Source: a virus
DNA: 35,463 nucleotides
Direction: 5' to 3' (one strand)
IMG/VR virus record: IMGVR_UViG_3300031227_000201
Coordinates: 1-35,463 of that record
Shown here: positions 14,092 through 21,340 of the stretch, in pieces
Position numbering within the stretch: the first letter of the stretch is position 1
How the letters are laid out: each line of letters opens with the position of its first letter
Made by a program: the position numbers and the translations under genes
Notes under the pieces: generated by a model
Seen by the model: only the letters and a program-made list of their open reading frames with translations
Database searches by the model: none
Told to the model about the DNA's origin: nothing

Positions 14092-15964
14092 TCGGCACGT
14101 CCCTCTGTTCAATGCAGTAGTTGATGAACCTCGGATAGATCGCCACATAACAATCATTGTACCAGGTTGGGCCAGGGCCAACACTGTAGATGTGTGCGCC
14201 GGCAACGTAGGGATCCTTGCGTAGCTCGCGGTCATACTCTACGAGCTGCGACCACAGCCAATCAGGGCCACGGTCTAGCAGATGCACCCACGCGGCGTGT
14301 TCGGTGATGTAGCAAGGCAAGTCCAAATGCCACGGTAGAATGATACGCTCGTACACGTCCCGATAGCGGGCAAGGTGGGAGTGCAGGTCAATCGGCCACT
14401 CGCCGTATTCGTGCAAGCTCAGGCAGTGCCCGCCAGCAGCCGCGCGCTCAAAGACGCCGGTGTCGGCCATCGCGTCCCATTCGGGCGGCTCTGGCACACC
14501 GGTTGAATGCGAGAACAGCGCCAGTTTGTAACCGTTGGCCTCTGCCACATCCATAGCGTAGATGCTATAGCGTGCTAGCTTTGCCTGCCCCTCAGTGCCG
14601 GGCGGGTCCTGCTCGTTGATGAACTCCCAATAGTCAACATTGTGTCGGTGGAACTTCCACAGCGGCATTAGCTGGGCGAGGCGATGGTTGGCCTGCCACT
14701 GGAGATCCACGTCAGAATTGAATCCCTCGTAGTTGCCGCCGGGACCGTCTATGAACCTGCCGATTACCTTAGTATTTGGTGCGATGGCCTTGATGAGCCG
14801 CGATGGCCCAACATCGACGACGAACTTCACGGACGGCGGGCATGCTTGATATGGTAGCAGGTCGCGAAATAGCGTTGATTGCCCGGCGTCACCGATCGCG
14901 TGCCAGCCCAGCTTGGTGCCGGTGGGGACGTAGTTGTGCGGTTTCCAGGTGGGGTCAGGCGGTGGCTCAGGCTCGGGGTCAGGGTCAGGCGGCGGATCTG
15001 GTTCGGGGTCCGGCGTCGGAGCGCCATCGACCCTGAATATCACAGTCACGCCGGGATAGTACGCATCGAAGAATACGCCGTAGTCGTAGCGTTCATCTGC
15101 TGGAATGTCCCACAGCACAGCGGTCCGGTCGTCGAGGTCGCCAATGCCGGCGTCGTCATAGCTGCCGGTCACGGTCTGCCGGCCAGCGTCCCACGCGATC
15201 TCGGCAATGTCCAAGAATCGCTCGGGCGTTGCGTCAGCCGGCACGACGTTCACCACCCGCGCATACTGCAAGCGGGGTGTTCCGCGGCACGGCTCAGGTT
15301 CGGGGCCAGGTAGCGGCTCAGCATCCGGCGTGAAGTCAGCCCGCCACGCCTCAAGGTCGGTAAAGAAGTCAATGCCGGCCTCGCTGCGAGATTCAACCTG
15401 CAGGCGAATCGTCACGACCTGCCCGGCGGTGACGAGCGTCTCCGCCTCTTTCCACCACCACTCCCGGTCCGTGAACCCATCGCCGAATGTGTACCACTCG
15501 CTCTTGCGGTCATCCATCCATAGACGCCAAACAGCGGCGCCAGGAGAACCGTCGCCGCCCGGGTTGGGGTTGTAGTGGACTTGTACGGGCACGGCGACTT
15601 CCATCATGCCCTTTGCTGGCGCCCGCACCCACGCATAGGTGTCCTGCGAGAATGAGCCTGCGCCGGCGAACACCTTGTACACCCACTCGCCCTCTAGGAT
15701 CAGCGCATTCTCAGCGCCCGGCTGCTCGTCTGCCGGCAGCTGGCCCTTGTGGATATGGACGCACTCAGGCACCACGGTCGCCGTCGTCACCACCGGCGTG
15801 TCGTCCGGGCCGGTGTAACTATCGGCGCTGTCCAGCTCTTCGCCGGGCACGCTGATGTGCGTGTGGAATCCGTGGGGCTGCTGATTCGTGAGGTTCAACC
15901 AGGGGAGCGCATCAGTCCAGCCGGTGGGAATGCCGTGATTGACTAGCAGATTGATCGTGGTCAC
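14084..15964 (-). CDS. glycoside hydrolase, clan-A-like TIM barrel with N-terminal beta domain
   Basis: 626 aa from GTG at 15964. Residues 1-315 are beta-rich (carbohydrate-binding-like), 316-338 form a Pro/Asp/Glu linker of PDPEP repeats, and 339-626 form a barrel-like domain. The barrel has YWEFINEQ, with Glu 451 as probable acid/base after strand 4, and CYITEHAAW, with Glu 555 as probable nucleophile after strand 7. LSLHEYGEWP is also typical of clan A (GH5/GH39-type). In a phage this may degrade surface polysaccharide (tail spike or virion enzyme) or help lysis. Overlaps the M23 gene by 8 nt. Confidence 0.75.
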   Translation of the reverse strand: MTTINLLVNHGIPTGWTDALPWLNLTNQQPHGFHTHISVPGEELDSADSYTGPDDTPVVTTATVVPECVHIHKGQLPADEQPGAENALILEGEWVYKVFAGAGSFSQDTYAWVRAPAKGMMEVAVPVQVHYNPNPGGDGSPGAAVWRLWMDDRKSEWYTFGDGFTDREWWWKEAETLVTAGQVVTIRLQVESRSEAGIDFFTDLEAWRADFTPDAEPLPGPEPEPCRGTPRLQYARVVNVVPADATPERFLDIAEIAWDAGRQTVTGSYDDAGIGDLDDRTAVLWDIPADERYDYGVFFDAYYPGVTVIFRVDGAPTPDPEPDPPPDPDPEPEPPPDPTWKPHNYVPTGTKLGWHAIGDAGQSTLFRDLLPYQACPPSVKFVVDVGPSRLIKAIAPNTKVIGRFIDGPGGNYEGFNSDVDLQWQANHRLAQLMPLWKFHRHNVDYWEFINEQDPPGTEGQAKLARYSIYAMDVAEANGYKLALFSHSTGVPEPPEWDAMADTGVFERAAAGGHCLSLHEYGEWPIDLHSHLARYRDVYERIILPWHLDLPCYITEHAAWVHLLDRGPDWLWSQLVEYDRELRKDPYVAGAHIYSVGPGPTWYNDCYVAIYPRFINYCIEQRDVPNA

Positions 15965-16188
15965 GCAAACCTCCCCGGCTGGCCCGGTATGTCGTTCGTG
16001 CTACGTAAATGCTCACCAGGCGAATCTATGTAGTACATAATGCGGAGTCGTCGCAGTATCCTCTCGCCATCAAGCGACAGAAGCGGGCGCTCATAGCGCA
16101 GCTCGAAGCCGTCGCGTTCCATCGCATCGGCCCCGCGCTTGATGCGCTCAGGCATGACGTGGCGCCCGGTCTCAAGCGTGGTGGTCAC
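15961..16188 (-). CDS. hypothetical protein (75 aa)
   Basis: Charged, with an Arg-rich centre (YERPLLSLDGERILRRLRIM). It overlaps the next gene (GTGA) and the previous one (ATGA-type), so it is translated as part of the lysis operon. Not recognised. Confidence 0.55.
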   Translation of the reverse strand: MTTTLETGRHVMPERIKRGADAMERDGFELRYERPLLSLDGERILRRLRIMYYIDSPGEHLRSTNDIPGQPGRFA

Positions 16189-16763
16189 GGAACAAGGCCG
16201 TCTATCGGCCCAGCCGAAATGTTGATGGTACTGTTGGCCTCACTATCATCAATCACCAGCTTGGCGCCGTCCACATCTACGAAGCCACCAAACGGCTGTG
16301 GCCCTCTGTCCTGTAACCCACGCGCCACAGCGTCTGCCAGGTCGCCGCTTGAACTCTCTTCGTGCTGCCTCTGTCGCATCACTTCAAGTTTCTGAAGCGT
16401 CTCGGGGCTCAGGTACTTCTCTTCTTCGTCACTGAGGACAGGACCAGGAATATCATAGCCAGCCAGCACGCCGCCCTCAACGTCCGCGTGATCAAACACC
16501 TTGTGAATCAGCCCAGAGCCGCCACCGATAACAGCCGCGGTCAGCAGCCTGCCGGGGACAGCCACGAGGCCGGGAATGAACGCGAATAGATTGACGTCGG
16601 CAATGTAGGCAATCACGCCGCCGGTCGCGAACGCCACGTAGGGGAGGAACCACAGGTCGAAGTCGGGGTATCGCTTGCGGACAGGGTTTGCCAGGTAATC
16701 TACGATGGCGTTGTTAGCCACCGCCAACAGAAACGCAATTGCCAGCATCTCGGGATTGACCAC
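16185..16763 (-). CDS. multi-TM protein, putative holin
   Basis: 192 aa from GTG at 16763 with a strong GGAGGCCATA ribosome site. The first 95 residues hold about three membrane spans (MLAIAFLLAVANNAIVDYLA, LPYVAFATGGVIAYIA, LVAVPGRLLTAAVIGGG). The rest is a soluble acidic tail with a coiled coil (SPETLQKLEVMRQRQ). First gene after an internal promoter and in front of the glycosidase-like and M23 genes, which fits a holin or membrane scaffold. Confidence 0.65.
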   Translation of the reverse strand: MVNPEMLAIAFLLAVANNAIVDYLANPVRKRYPDFDLWFLPYVAFATGGVIAYIADVNLFAFIPGLVAVPGRLLTAAVIGGGSGLIHKVFDHADVEGGVLAGYDIPGPVLSDEEEKYLSPETLQKLEVMRQRQHEESSSGDLADAVARGLQDRGPQPFGGFVDVDGAKLVIDDSEANSTINISAGPIDGLVP

Positions 16764-16809
16764 TATGGCCTCCTATTTACACCATTCATTGTTTGATAGA
16801 CTCCCAACT

Positions 16810-16838
16810 ACTATAGCACATTTCAGATCACTATGCAA
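16810..16838 (-). promoter_or_regulatory. internal leftward promoter before lysis/packaging genes
   Basis: On the minus strand, TTGCAT, 17 nt and TATAGT. It stands in the only real gap (about 100 nt) between the replication-side operon and the holin-like gene. A late promoter is a natural reading. Confidence 0.55.
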
Positions 16839-16864
16839 ACTGAACGCCGATGTGTGCGGGAAGT

Positions 16865-17140
16865 TCACCATGCGTGAGGCTCTTGCACACAATCCTCCCA
16901 CGGCAAAAGTAGCACCTGTGGGCGCGGGATCATATTGAGTAGATCTCTGTGATACCGCTCAGGCACACCGGTGAAGTCATAGGTCGCGTCCACATACGCC
17001 ATGACCTTGTGGCCGCACTTGAGCTGCACCGCCCGCGGCACTAGCACCGTGGGTAGAGCAACAACCGTCAGTAGATTGTCTGTCGAAAACTGGACTTCAC
17101 CATATTGTTGCTCGCTCCCGAATGATAGCGCGACAGTCAT
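16865..17140 (-). CDS. hypothetical protein (91 aa)
   Basis: Beta-rich start (VALSFGSEQQYGEVQFSTD), then KCGHKVMAYVDATYDF, ending VLLLPWEDCVQEPHAW. ATGA overlap with the VRR-NUC gene. Last gene before the internal promoter. Not recognised. Confidence 0.6.
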   Translation of the reverse strand: MTVALSFGSEQQYGEVQFSTDNLLTVVALPTVLVPRAVQLKCGHKVMAYVDATYDFTGVPERYHRDLLNMIPRPQVLLLPWEDCVQEPHAW

Positions 17141-17499
17141 AGCCCCTCCCCAAGCGACAGGTACTCCTCAATCAGCGCCTTCGCACCCTCGAATTCGTAG
17201 GCGACGCGCGCATAGTAGCCGCTATCTGTTAGGCGCGCAAGCCATAGCTTCTGTGTCGCCCTGAGTGTGTTCTTGCCGTGCTTCAGTTCGATGTAAAGCC
17301 CATGCCAGCCCCGCCGCGCAACCGCCAGACACATATCCGGCACGCCCGCCTTCACGCCCTCGGCCTTGAGCTTTGCCGCGACTGCCTTGTGCCGGTGGCC
17401 GCCGTTGGGGATGGCGAACAGTAGCGCCAGCTCAGGCCAACGCCCTTCAGACATACGCGCCCACTGGAATATCTTTTTTTGCTCATCATGTTCGGACAT
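17137..17499 (-). CDS. VRR-NUC domain nuclease
   Basis: 120 aa, full length for the stand-alone family. Motifs are IPNGGHRHKAVAAKLKAEGV, then GVPDM (catalytic Asp), LYIELKHG (E-x-K) and ATQKLWLARL. VRR-NUC proteins are PD-(D/E)XK nucleases, phage members often acting on branched DNA or flaps. Overlaps the 48-aa ORF upstream by 14 nt. Confidence 0.9.
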   Translation of the reverse strand: MSEHDEQKKIFQWARMSEGRWPELALLFAIPNGGHRHKAVAAKLKAEGVKAGVPDMCLAVARRGWHGLYIELKHGKNTLRATQKLWLARLTDSGYYARVAYEFEGAKALIEEYLSLGEGL

Positions 17500-17632
17500 C
17501 TCGCCTCCGATACTCTACCAGCGCAGCCTTCGCCAGTCGCCACAAGTCAAGCAGCCCGCCGCTCTTCCGTGTGCGAGTATGGCGCTCGAATGCAACAAGT
17601 GCACGCAGCACCACGTCGTCAGGCTTCGCCAT
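17486..17632 (-). CDS. small basic hypothetical protein (48 aa)
   Basis: MAKPDDVVLRALVAFERHTR then KSGGLLDLWRLAKAALVEYR and a basic end. Ribosome site GAGGT. It overlaps both neighbours, as expected for this operon. All-helical, function unknown. Confidence 0.6.
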   Translation of the reverse strand: MAKPDDVVLRALVAFERHTRTRKSGGLLDLWRLAKAALVEYRRRDVRT

Positions 17633-18062
17633 CTCGCACCTCTTTCTGTAGTATCCGCAATGCTGAAAAGAGTTGCTGGCGCTCCATGCTGTATGCGCCT
17701 CTCATTGCCTTCCAGTGCCGATGTTGAGCCTTGCGCTTGACACGCACAATCTTCGGGTGAACCTCCAACAATCCCCAGCCCTCGGGGATCTCCTCTTCAC
17801 GCAAGAGACCCGGCGGCGTCATAAAGTAGCGCACATAGCCCATGCCACCGGCTGAGGAGTGGCATGACTTGTGCTTTATGTCCGCAAAGAAGTCGGCGCG
17901 GCTTGTCTTGCATTCCACAAGGATTGAGTGCGTAGCATTGCGCCATCCAATTGCATCTGGTATCTCGTATGTTCCGCTTGCGGTTTCAGCGATCACCACA
18001 GTACAACGCTGCGTGCCCCTGAGCCAGCGCGCCGCGCGGGAGACCAGTTCATCGTGAGTCAT
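17619..18062 (-). CDS. PD-(D/E)XK-like nuclease (MmcB-type)
   Basis: 147 aa from ATG at 18062 (GGGAGGCGAG before it). Contains YEIPDAIGW, SILVECKTSRADFFADIKHK with the E-x-K pair, a GMGYVRYFMTPPGLL strand and LPEGWGLLEV-type sequence (IPEGWGLLEV). This pattern belongs to the restriction-endonuclease-like fold, close to MmcB-type repair proteins. Target unknown. It lies one gene from the VRR-NUC protein, so two nucleases of this fold share the operon. Confidence 0.75.
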   Translation of the reverse strand: MTHDELVSRAARWLRGTQRCTVVIAETASGTYEIPDAIGWRNATHSILVECKTSRADFFADIKHKSCHSSAGGMGYVRYFMTPPGLLREEEIPEGWGLLEVHPKIVRVKRKAQHRHWKAMRGAYSMERQQLFSALRILQKEVRDGEA

Positions 18063-18270
18063 CTCGCCTCCCATATCCCCCCTCTGCCAGCGCGCCCAGC
18101 ACCGTCGCTCCCAGCGCCACCGCGCCATCGTCGTAGTGATGCAGAATTGTCCCCGGTATCGGCGGCTTCCGCACAGCGTACCGGCACCAGCCGCCCTCGG
18201 AGCCGCTTACGCGCTGAATGTGGATCTCGTCTATCTGGTCCAGGTTGACGCAGAGCATGATGATTAGCAT
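18049..18270 (-). CDS. hypothetical protein (73 aa)
   Basis: MLIIMLCVNLDQIDEIHIQR, then SEGGWCRYAVRKPPIPG and a Gly/Ala-rich segment. The ATG overlaps the stop of the 35-aa membrane ORF. The exact start (18270 or 18258) is uncertain. Not recognised. Confidence 0.5.
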   Translation of the reverse strand: MLIIMLCVNLDQIDEIHIQRVSGSEGGWCRYAVRKPPIPGTILHHYDDGAVALGATVLGALAEGGYGRRDDSR

Positions 18271-18371
18271 AGCGCCAGCACCACGACCGCGACGATGCCG
18301 ACGATCACGCCCGCCGTCAGCAGCGCGTACCACAGCGGCGAGCTGGTGTAGTGGCGAACGCTAGTCCTCAT
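18264..18371 (-). CDS. 35-aa single-TM protein paired with Tat3
   Basis: A short basic head (MRTSVRHYTSSPLW) followed by one membrane span (LLTAGVIVGIVAVVVLALC). GAGGTGACGCC ribosome site and ATGA overlap with the Tat-signal gene upstream. One of three tiny membrane proteins directly downstream of a Tat-signal gene. Confidence 0.65.
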   Translation of the reverse strand: MRTSVRHYTSSPLWYALLTAGVIVGIVAVVVLALC

Positions 18372-18622
18372 GGCGTCACCTCAGCAAGTGAGACACAGCG
18401 GCGGCTTACGTGCCCTGCTGATATTCCGAACGAGTCCATCACCGGCCAGCCACGTGGGAAGTGCGTGATAATCTCCGGCCCAGGCTCTCCCACGATGACG
18501 AATCTACCACCCGTCATGAACCCGCCAACGCCCGCCGTCGGCTCAGGAAGTCGCGGCAATCGTGCAGCCACAGCGGCAACGGCGGCAAGCCCGAACAACC
18601 TCAAGAACTCGCGCCTGTTCAT
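18368..18622 (-). CDS. Tat-signal small protein (Tat3)
   Basis: 84 aa from ATG at 18622, whose first bases overlap the previous stop. N-terminus MNRREFLRLFGLAAVAAVAA is a clear twin-arginine signal. Then GGFMTGGRFVIVGEPGPEII, resembling the GEPGPE loop found near the C-terminus of many phage tape measure proteins, and a Cys-containing end. It could be exported or remain anchored; function unknown. A longer reading from 18691 has no support. Confidence 0.7.
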   Translation of the reverse strand: MNRREFLRLFGLAAVAAVAARLPRLPEPTAGVGGFMTGGRFVIVGEPGPEIITHFPRGWPVMDSFGISAGHVSRRCVSLAEVTP

Positions 18623-18735
18623 CGCCGCTCTCGTATGCACGCGCCCGCAAACGCGCCGATCACGCCAGCGCACAGTACCAGCACCAGCCACGCCGCCACC
18701 GACAGTTGCACCAGGTCGGCCAGTAGCTCAATCAT
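18619..18735 (-). CDS. 38-aa single-TM protein paired with Tat2
   Basis: MIELLADLVQLSVAAWLVLV then LCAGVIGAFAGA, one long membrane span, and a basic end (RERR). GGAGGACGTG is a strong ribosome site located inside the end of Tat2; its stop overlaps the ATG of Tat3. Unknown function. Confidence 0.65.
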   Translation of the reverse strand: MIELLADLVQLSVAAWLVLVLCAGVIGAFAGACIRERR

Positions 18736-19066
18736 CACGTCCTCCTGTGCGATAGTCCTCTACCCAGACATCCCCCTCACGGTGAACCCAGACGATACCA
18801 CTAGATGTCTTCACAGCCCGCCGCTCTTTGTAGTCCGTGATGATGTCAAGAGATACGCTCGGCACTTCTGTACCTGACGGCGGCAGGAACTTGTCTAACT
18901 CACACTCGAACCACATCCATTCAGCCTCGTCGGACACCGCCAACGTCAGGTCATCAACAAACTCAAAGGCCGCCTCCTCCTCCGTCGGCTTACGCATAAC
19001 CCCTGAGAGTGCTGCGGCCACCGCAGCCAACCCAGCCCACTTGATAAACTCTCGCCTGTTCATCAT
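18728..19066 (-). CDS. Tat-signal protein (Tat2)
   Basis: 112 aa. MMNRREFIKWAGLAAVAAA is a twin-arginine signal. The mature part is acidic (EEEAAFEFVDDLTLAVSDEA) and ends with beta sequence (SSGIVWVHREGDVWVEDY). GAGGTGACGTG precedes the ATG, overlapping the previous stop. Not recognised. Confidence 0.7.
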   Translation of the reverse strand: MMNRREFIKWAGLAAVAAALSGVMRKPTEEEAAFEFVDDLTLAVSDEAEWMWFECELDKFLPPSGTEVPSVSLDIITDYKERRAVKTSSGIVWVHREGDVWVEDYRTGGRDD

Positions 19067-19422
19067 CACGTCACCTCCCCGCGCGCCTTTGCCAGCGCAG
19101 CATTCCGCATCGTCTGAATCTCACAAAACCTGTCCCATAGCGCCTGCGTGATGTGCGGTGTTTCGTATCGCCAGCACTTGCTGTCCAGTATCACGTCGGC
19201 CTCCCATTGCTCATAGGCGAGGGCCACGGCCTTGAGGTCCGGCGCGGCGGCAATGAGGTTGGCATTGGCAACTTGCTCATCATGCGACTCAATGTCACAG
19301 GAATCGAAGCCGGGCCAAGCAACAATTTCCGTGAAGTCTGCTGGGCCATCTCTCTCCAAGTGCACACAAACAATATCCAGCGCCACAAATGCCGCCCGCG
19401 GGCCCGGTGTATGCTCAATCAT
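19066..19422 (-). CDS. phage protein with HTPGP...NANLIAAAPDL signature
   Basis: 118 aa from ATG at 19422 (AAAGGAGCGGGGCG upstream). It begins MIEHTPGPRAAF and contains EQVANANLIAAAPDLKAVAL. This HTPGPW/NARLIAAAPDLL pattern is widespread in small phage accessory proteins of unknown role. The frame stays open up to 19527, but that stretch also holds the end of a separate small gene in another frame. Confidence 0.7.
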   Translation of the reverse strand: MIEHTPGPRAAFVALDIVCVHLERDGPADFTEIVAWPGFDSCDIESHDEQVANANLIAAAPDLKAVALAYEQWEADVILDSKCWRYETPHITQALWDRFCEIQTMRNAALAKARGEVT

Positions 19423-19527
19423 CGCCCCGCTCCTTTCGCCGCTTACGTGCAGCAATGCCTTCGGAGATCGCGTTCCAGGCGGCCTCAGATAACCATCAAG
19501 TCGGACCTCCAATGTCTCATCCATCAT
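19415..19527 (-). pseudogene. possible small gene broken by a 1-nt frameshift
   Basis: AAAGGGGCGGA precedes ATGATG at 19527, and the reading MMDETLEVRLDG looks like a normal start. About 40 nt later a different frame takes over with SEAAWNAISEGIAARKRRKE and ends RGDD, its stop overlapping the ATG of the next gene. That is this operon's usual spacing. One missing base near 19487-19493 would explain both halves. A real mutation, a sequencing error, or simple readthrough into the next gene are all possible. Confidence 0.4.
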
Positions 19528-19949
19528 TCCGCCCCTTTCGTCTCAATCAGTTCCACATACGCATGCGAGTCATCCTTGAACGACGCGCGCGCAACGCGCT
19601 CCCCGCCCACCTCAAGCAGGTAGTTCCCGATCACGCGCCACAGTGACGCGGCGCCACGGTAGACCAGCGGATACTCTACCAATGCACCATCCGGCCAGTA
19701 GCCCGCAGCCAGTGTCTCGCGGAATCCGTCACGGCTGAATCTGCACGGCGCCGGGTACATCGGCACGCCCAGCGCGTCGTCCACCGGGCAGAAGAGCATC
19801 GTGACGTAGATGGATGCTCTGGGCGGCTCGCTTTTTACCGTGATGGTCCCAGCCCTAAGCGCGCGCTGGTAACAGGAGTTGCAAAGCCCCCGTGCGTGTA
19901 CGGGGCGCAAGCCGCACTCGGAGCATAGTTTAGCGGGTCGCCGTGTCAT
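19524..19949 (-). CDS. zinc-ribbon-containing hypothetical protein (141 aa)
   Basis: An N-terminal zinc knuckle (CSECGLRPVHARGLCNSCYQ), then a region of unknown fold with two halves (SIYVTMLFCPVDDA and LWRVIGNYLLEVGGERVA). ATGA overlap with the following small gene. Not recognised beyond the ribbon. Confidence 0.6.
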   Translation of the reverse strand: MTRRPAKLCSECGLRPVHARGLCNSCYQRALRAGTITVKSEPPRASIYVTMLFCPVDDALGVPMYPAPCRFSRDGFRETLAAGYWPDGALVEYPLVYRGAASLWRVIGNYLLEVGGERVARASFKDDSHAYVELIETKGAE

Positions 19950-20064
19950 CGCGCTCCCCTTTCACTTTCGCCTCCATCTCACGCCAGTAGTCAGCGCGCG
20001 CCGCATCCCGCACCTGCATCTCACGGGCAATCCGCACCTGCATCTCGGTCAGCGTCTCAGTCAT
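19930..20064 (-). CDS. small helical protein (44 aa)
   Basis: ATG at 20064, AAGGAGCAGCA before it, overlapping the previous stop (ATGA). An amphipathic helix with two EMQVR repeats (TEMQVRIAREMQVRDAARAD). Function unknown. Confidence 0.6.
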   Translation of the reverse strand: MTETLTEMQVRIAREMQVRDAARADYWREMEAKVKGERDDTATR

Positions 20065-20270
20065 TGCTGCTCCTTGACGGTCTCGGCACATCGTTTGCAA
20101 TGCCACTTGCCGTCGATCTTTTCCCATCCCCGCTGCTTGAATCTGCCAGTAGCATAGCCGAGGCCGCAGAAATACTCTTCATCAGAATCCTCACATATGC
20201 GACAGACGATAACAGCAGTGCGCTCAAAGCCAATACCACCGGGTGCTACTTCATCGTAATCAGTCATCAT
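20061..20270 (-). CDS. zinc-finger-like hypothetical protein (69 aa)
   Basis: MMTDYDEVAPGGIGFERTAV then CRIC and, at the end, CKRCAE, probably one zinc site spanning the protein. AAAGGGGC before ATGATG. Not recognised. Confidence 0.6.
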   Translation of the reverse strand: MMTDYDEVAPGGIGFERTAVIVCRICEDSDEEYFCGLGYATGRFKQRGWEKIDGKWHCKRCAETVKEQQ

Positions 20271-20284
20271 TGCCCCTTTCGCTT

Positions 20285-21340
20285 TCAATACTTGTTTTCC
20301 CACGGTCCGCCGTCAGCCATCTGGTCATCTGGCTGAATGTCTGTCACCAGGAACCGCGCGCCCTCCATGAATTGCTCGAATGTCCCGCAGCGCCCCATCG
20401 TGTTCTTATCCACGCGCCCCTTCACAATCTGGCTCTCGCTGTTCTCCCGGTGTAGCAGGATCACGATGTTAGCGCGCTCTGTCTTCTCACCGGCGCCACG
20501 GATAGCCGTGCGGTCTAGGTTGTTGAACGACTGCTTCTTGCCCATCTTGCTCAGTTGCGCCAACAGCAGCGCCGGGCGCTCAATGACCTCAGCCGTGCGC
20601 TTGACGACCTCGACTTGATCGGCCTCGCGTGCAAAGACGTTGTTGCCGTAGGCTTTGAGCTGCCGGCCAGACGGCGCTGCTTTTTCGAGGTAGTCCACAA
20701 TGAACACGTCGCAAATGTCCTCAGCAGCCAGCGCGCCCACCTCACCCATTGCCCGCTCCATCGTCCAGCCCGGCGTGTGGACATAGGTGATCGAGCCGGG
20801 ATACGAGCGGAGCCTGTCATTCGCCCGCTCATAGTTGGCAACCTGGGACGCGCCCATCGTGCCGGCCTTCAGGTCGCGCCGTGGGATGCCCGACTGCCTA
20901 GCCATGCGCCGATCTAGCATCAGCGAGCGGTTCAACTCGAAGTGCAGGAACACCACATTCTGCCCGCAGCGCGCCCAGTGCTCGGCTAGGTTCTCAGCGT
21001 ACAACGTCTTGCCCCCACCATCAGCCGCAGATAGCACGGCCAGAATCCCCGGATCGAGCGGGTCTAGCAGATTGCTCCACGACGGCCAGGGCCACGTCAG
21101 GACGTGCCGCTCCGATTCGGGCAACGCCGCCTGCTCCCGGCGCTTCTGCATGATCTGCTCATAGACGTCGAATGAGTCATCCCACATCATGCGCGCACTA
21201 TCGTCGCCGCCGGCCAGCTTCTGCATCTGGAGGGCGAGCCAGTTGTGGATTTCATCTGCTGAGTCGTCAGCGTAGATGCGCCGGAACAGCTCTTGCCCCA
21301 GCACCATGTAGGCTTCCAGCTCAGGCGAGTTGTACGTCAT
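20285..21340 (-). CDS. DnaB-like replicative helicase (RecA-fold)
   Basis: 351 aa. Walker A AADGGGKT (105-112), then NVVFLHFELNRSLMLDRRMA (DnaB motif 1a/H1a region), Walker B DVFIVDYLEKAAP and LLLAQLSKMGKKQS (H3). RENSESQIVKGRVDKNTMGR carries the H4-type loop with an Arg finger. The N-terminal helical collar is short compared with bacterial DnaB. It unwinds the phage fork. ATGA overlap with the initiator gene upstream and primase nearby. Confidence 0.85.
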   Translation of the reverse strand: MTYNSPELEAYMVLGQELFRRIYADDSADEIHNWLALQMQKLAGGDDSARMMWDDSFDVYEQIMQKRREQAALPESERHVLTWPWPSWSNLLDPLDPGILAVLSAADGGGKTLYAENLAEHWARCGQNVVFLHFELNRSLMLDRRMARQSGIPRRDLKAGTMGASQVANYERANDRLRSYPGSITYVHTPGWTMERAMGEVGALAAEDICDVFIVDYLEKAAPSGRQLKAYGNNVFAREADQVEVVKRTAEVIERPALLLAQLSKMGKKQSFNNLDRTAIRGAGEKTERANIVILLHRENSESQIVKGRVDKNTMGRCGTFEQFMEGARFLVTDIQPDDQMADGGPWENKY

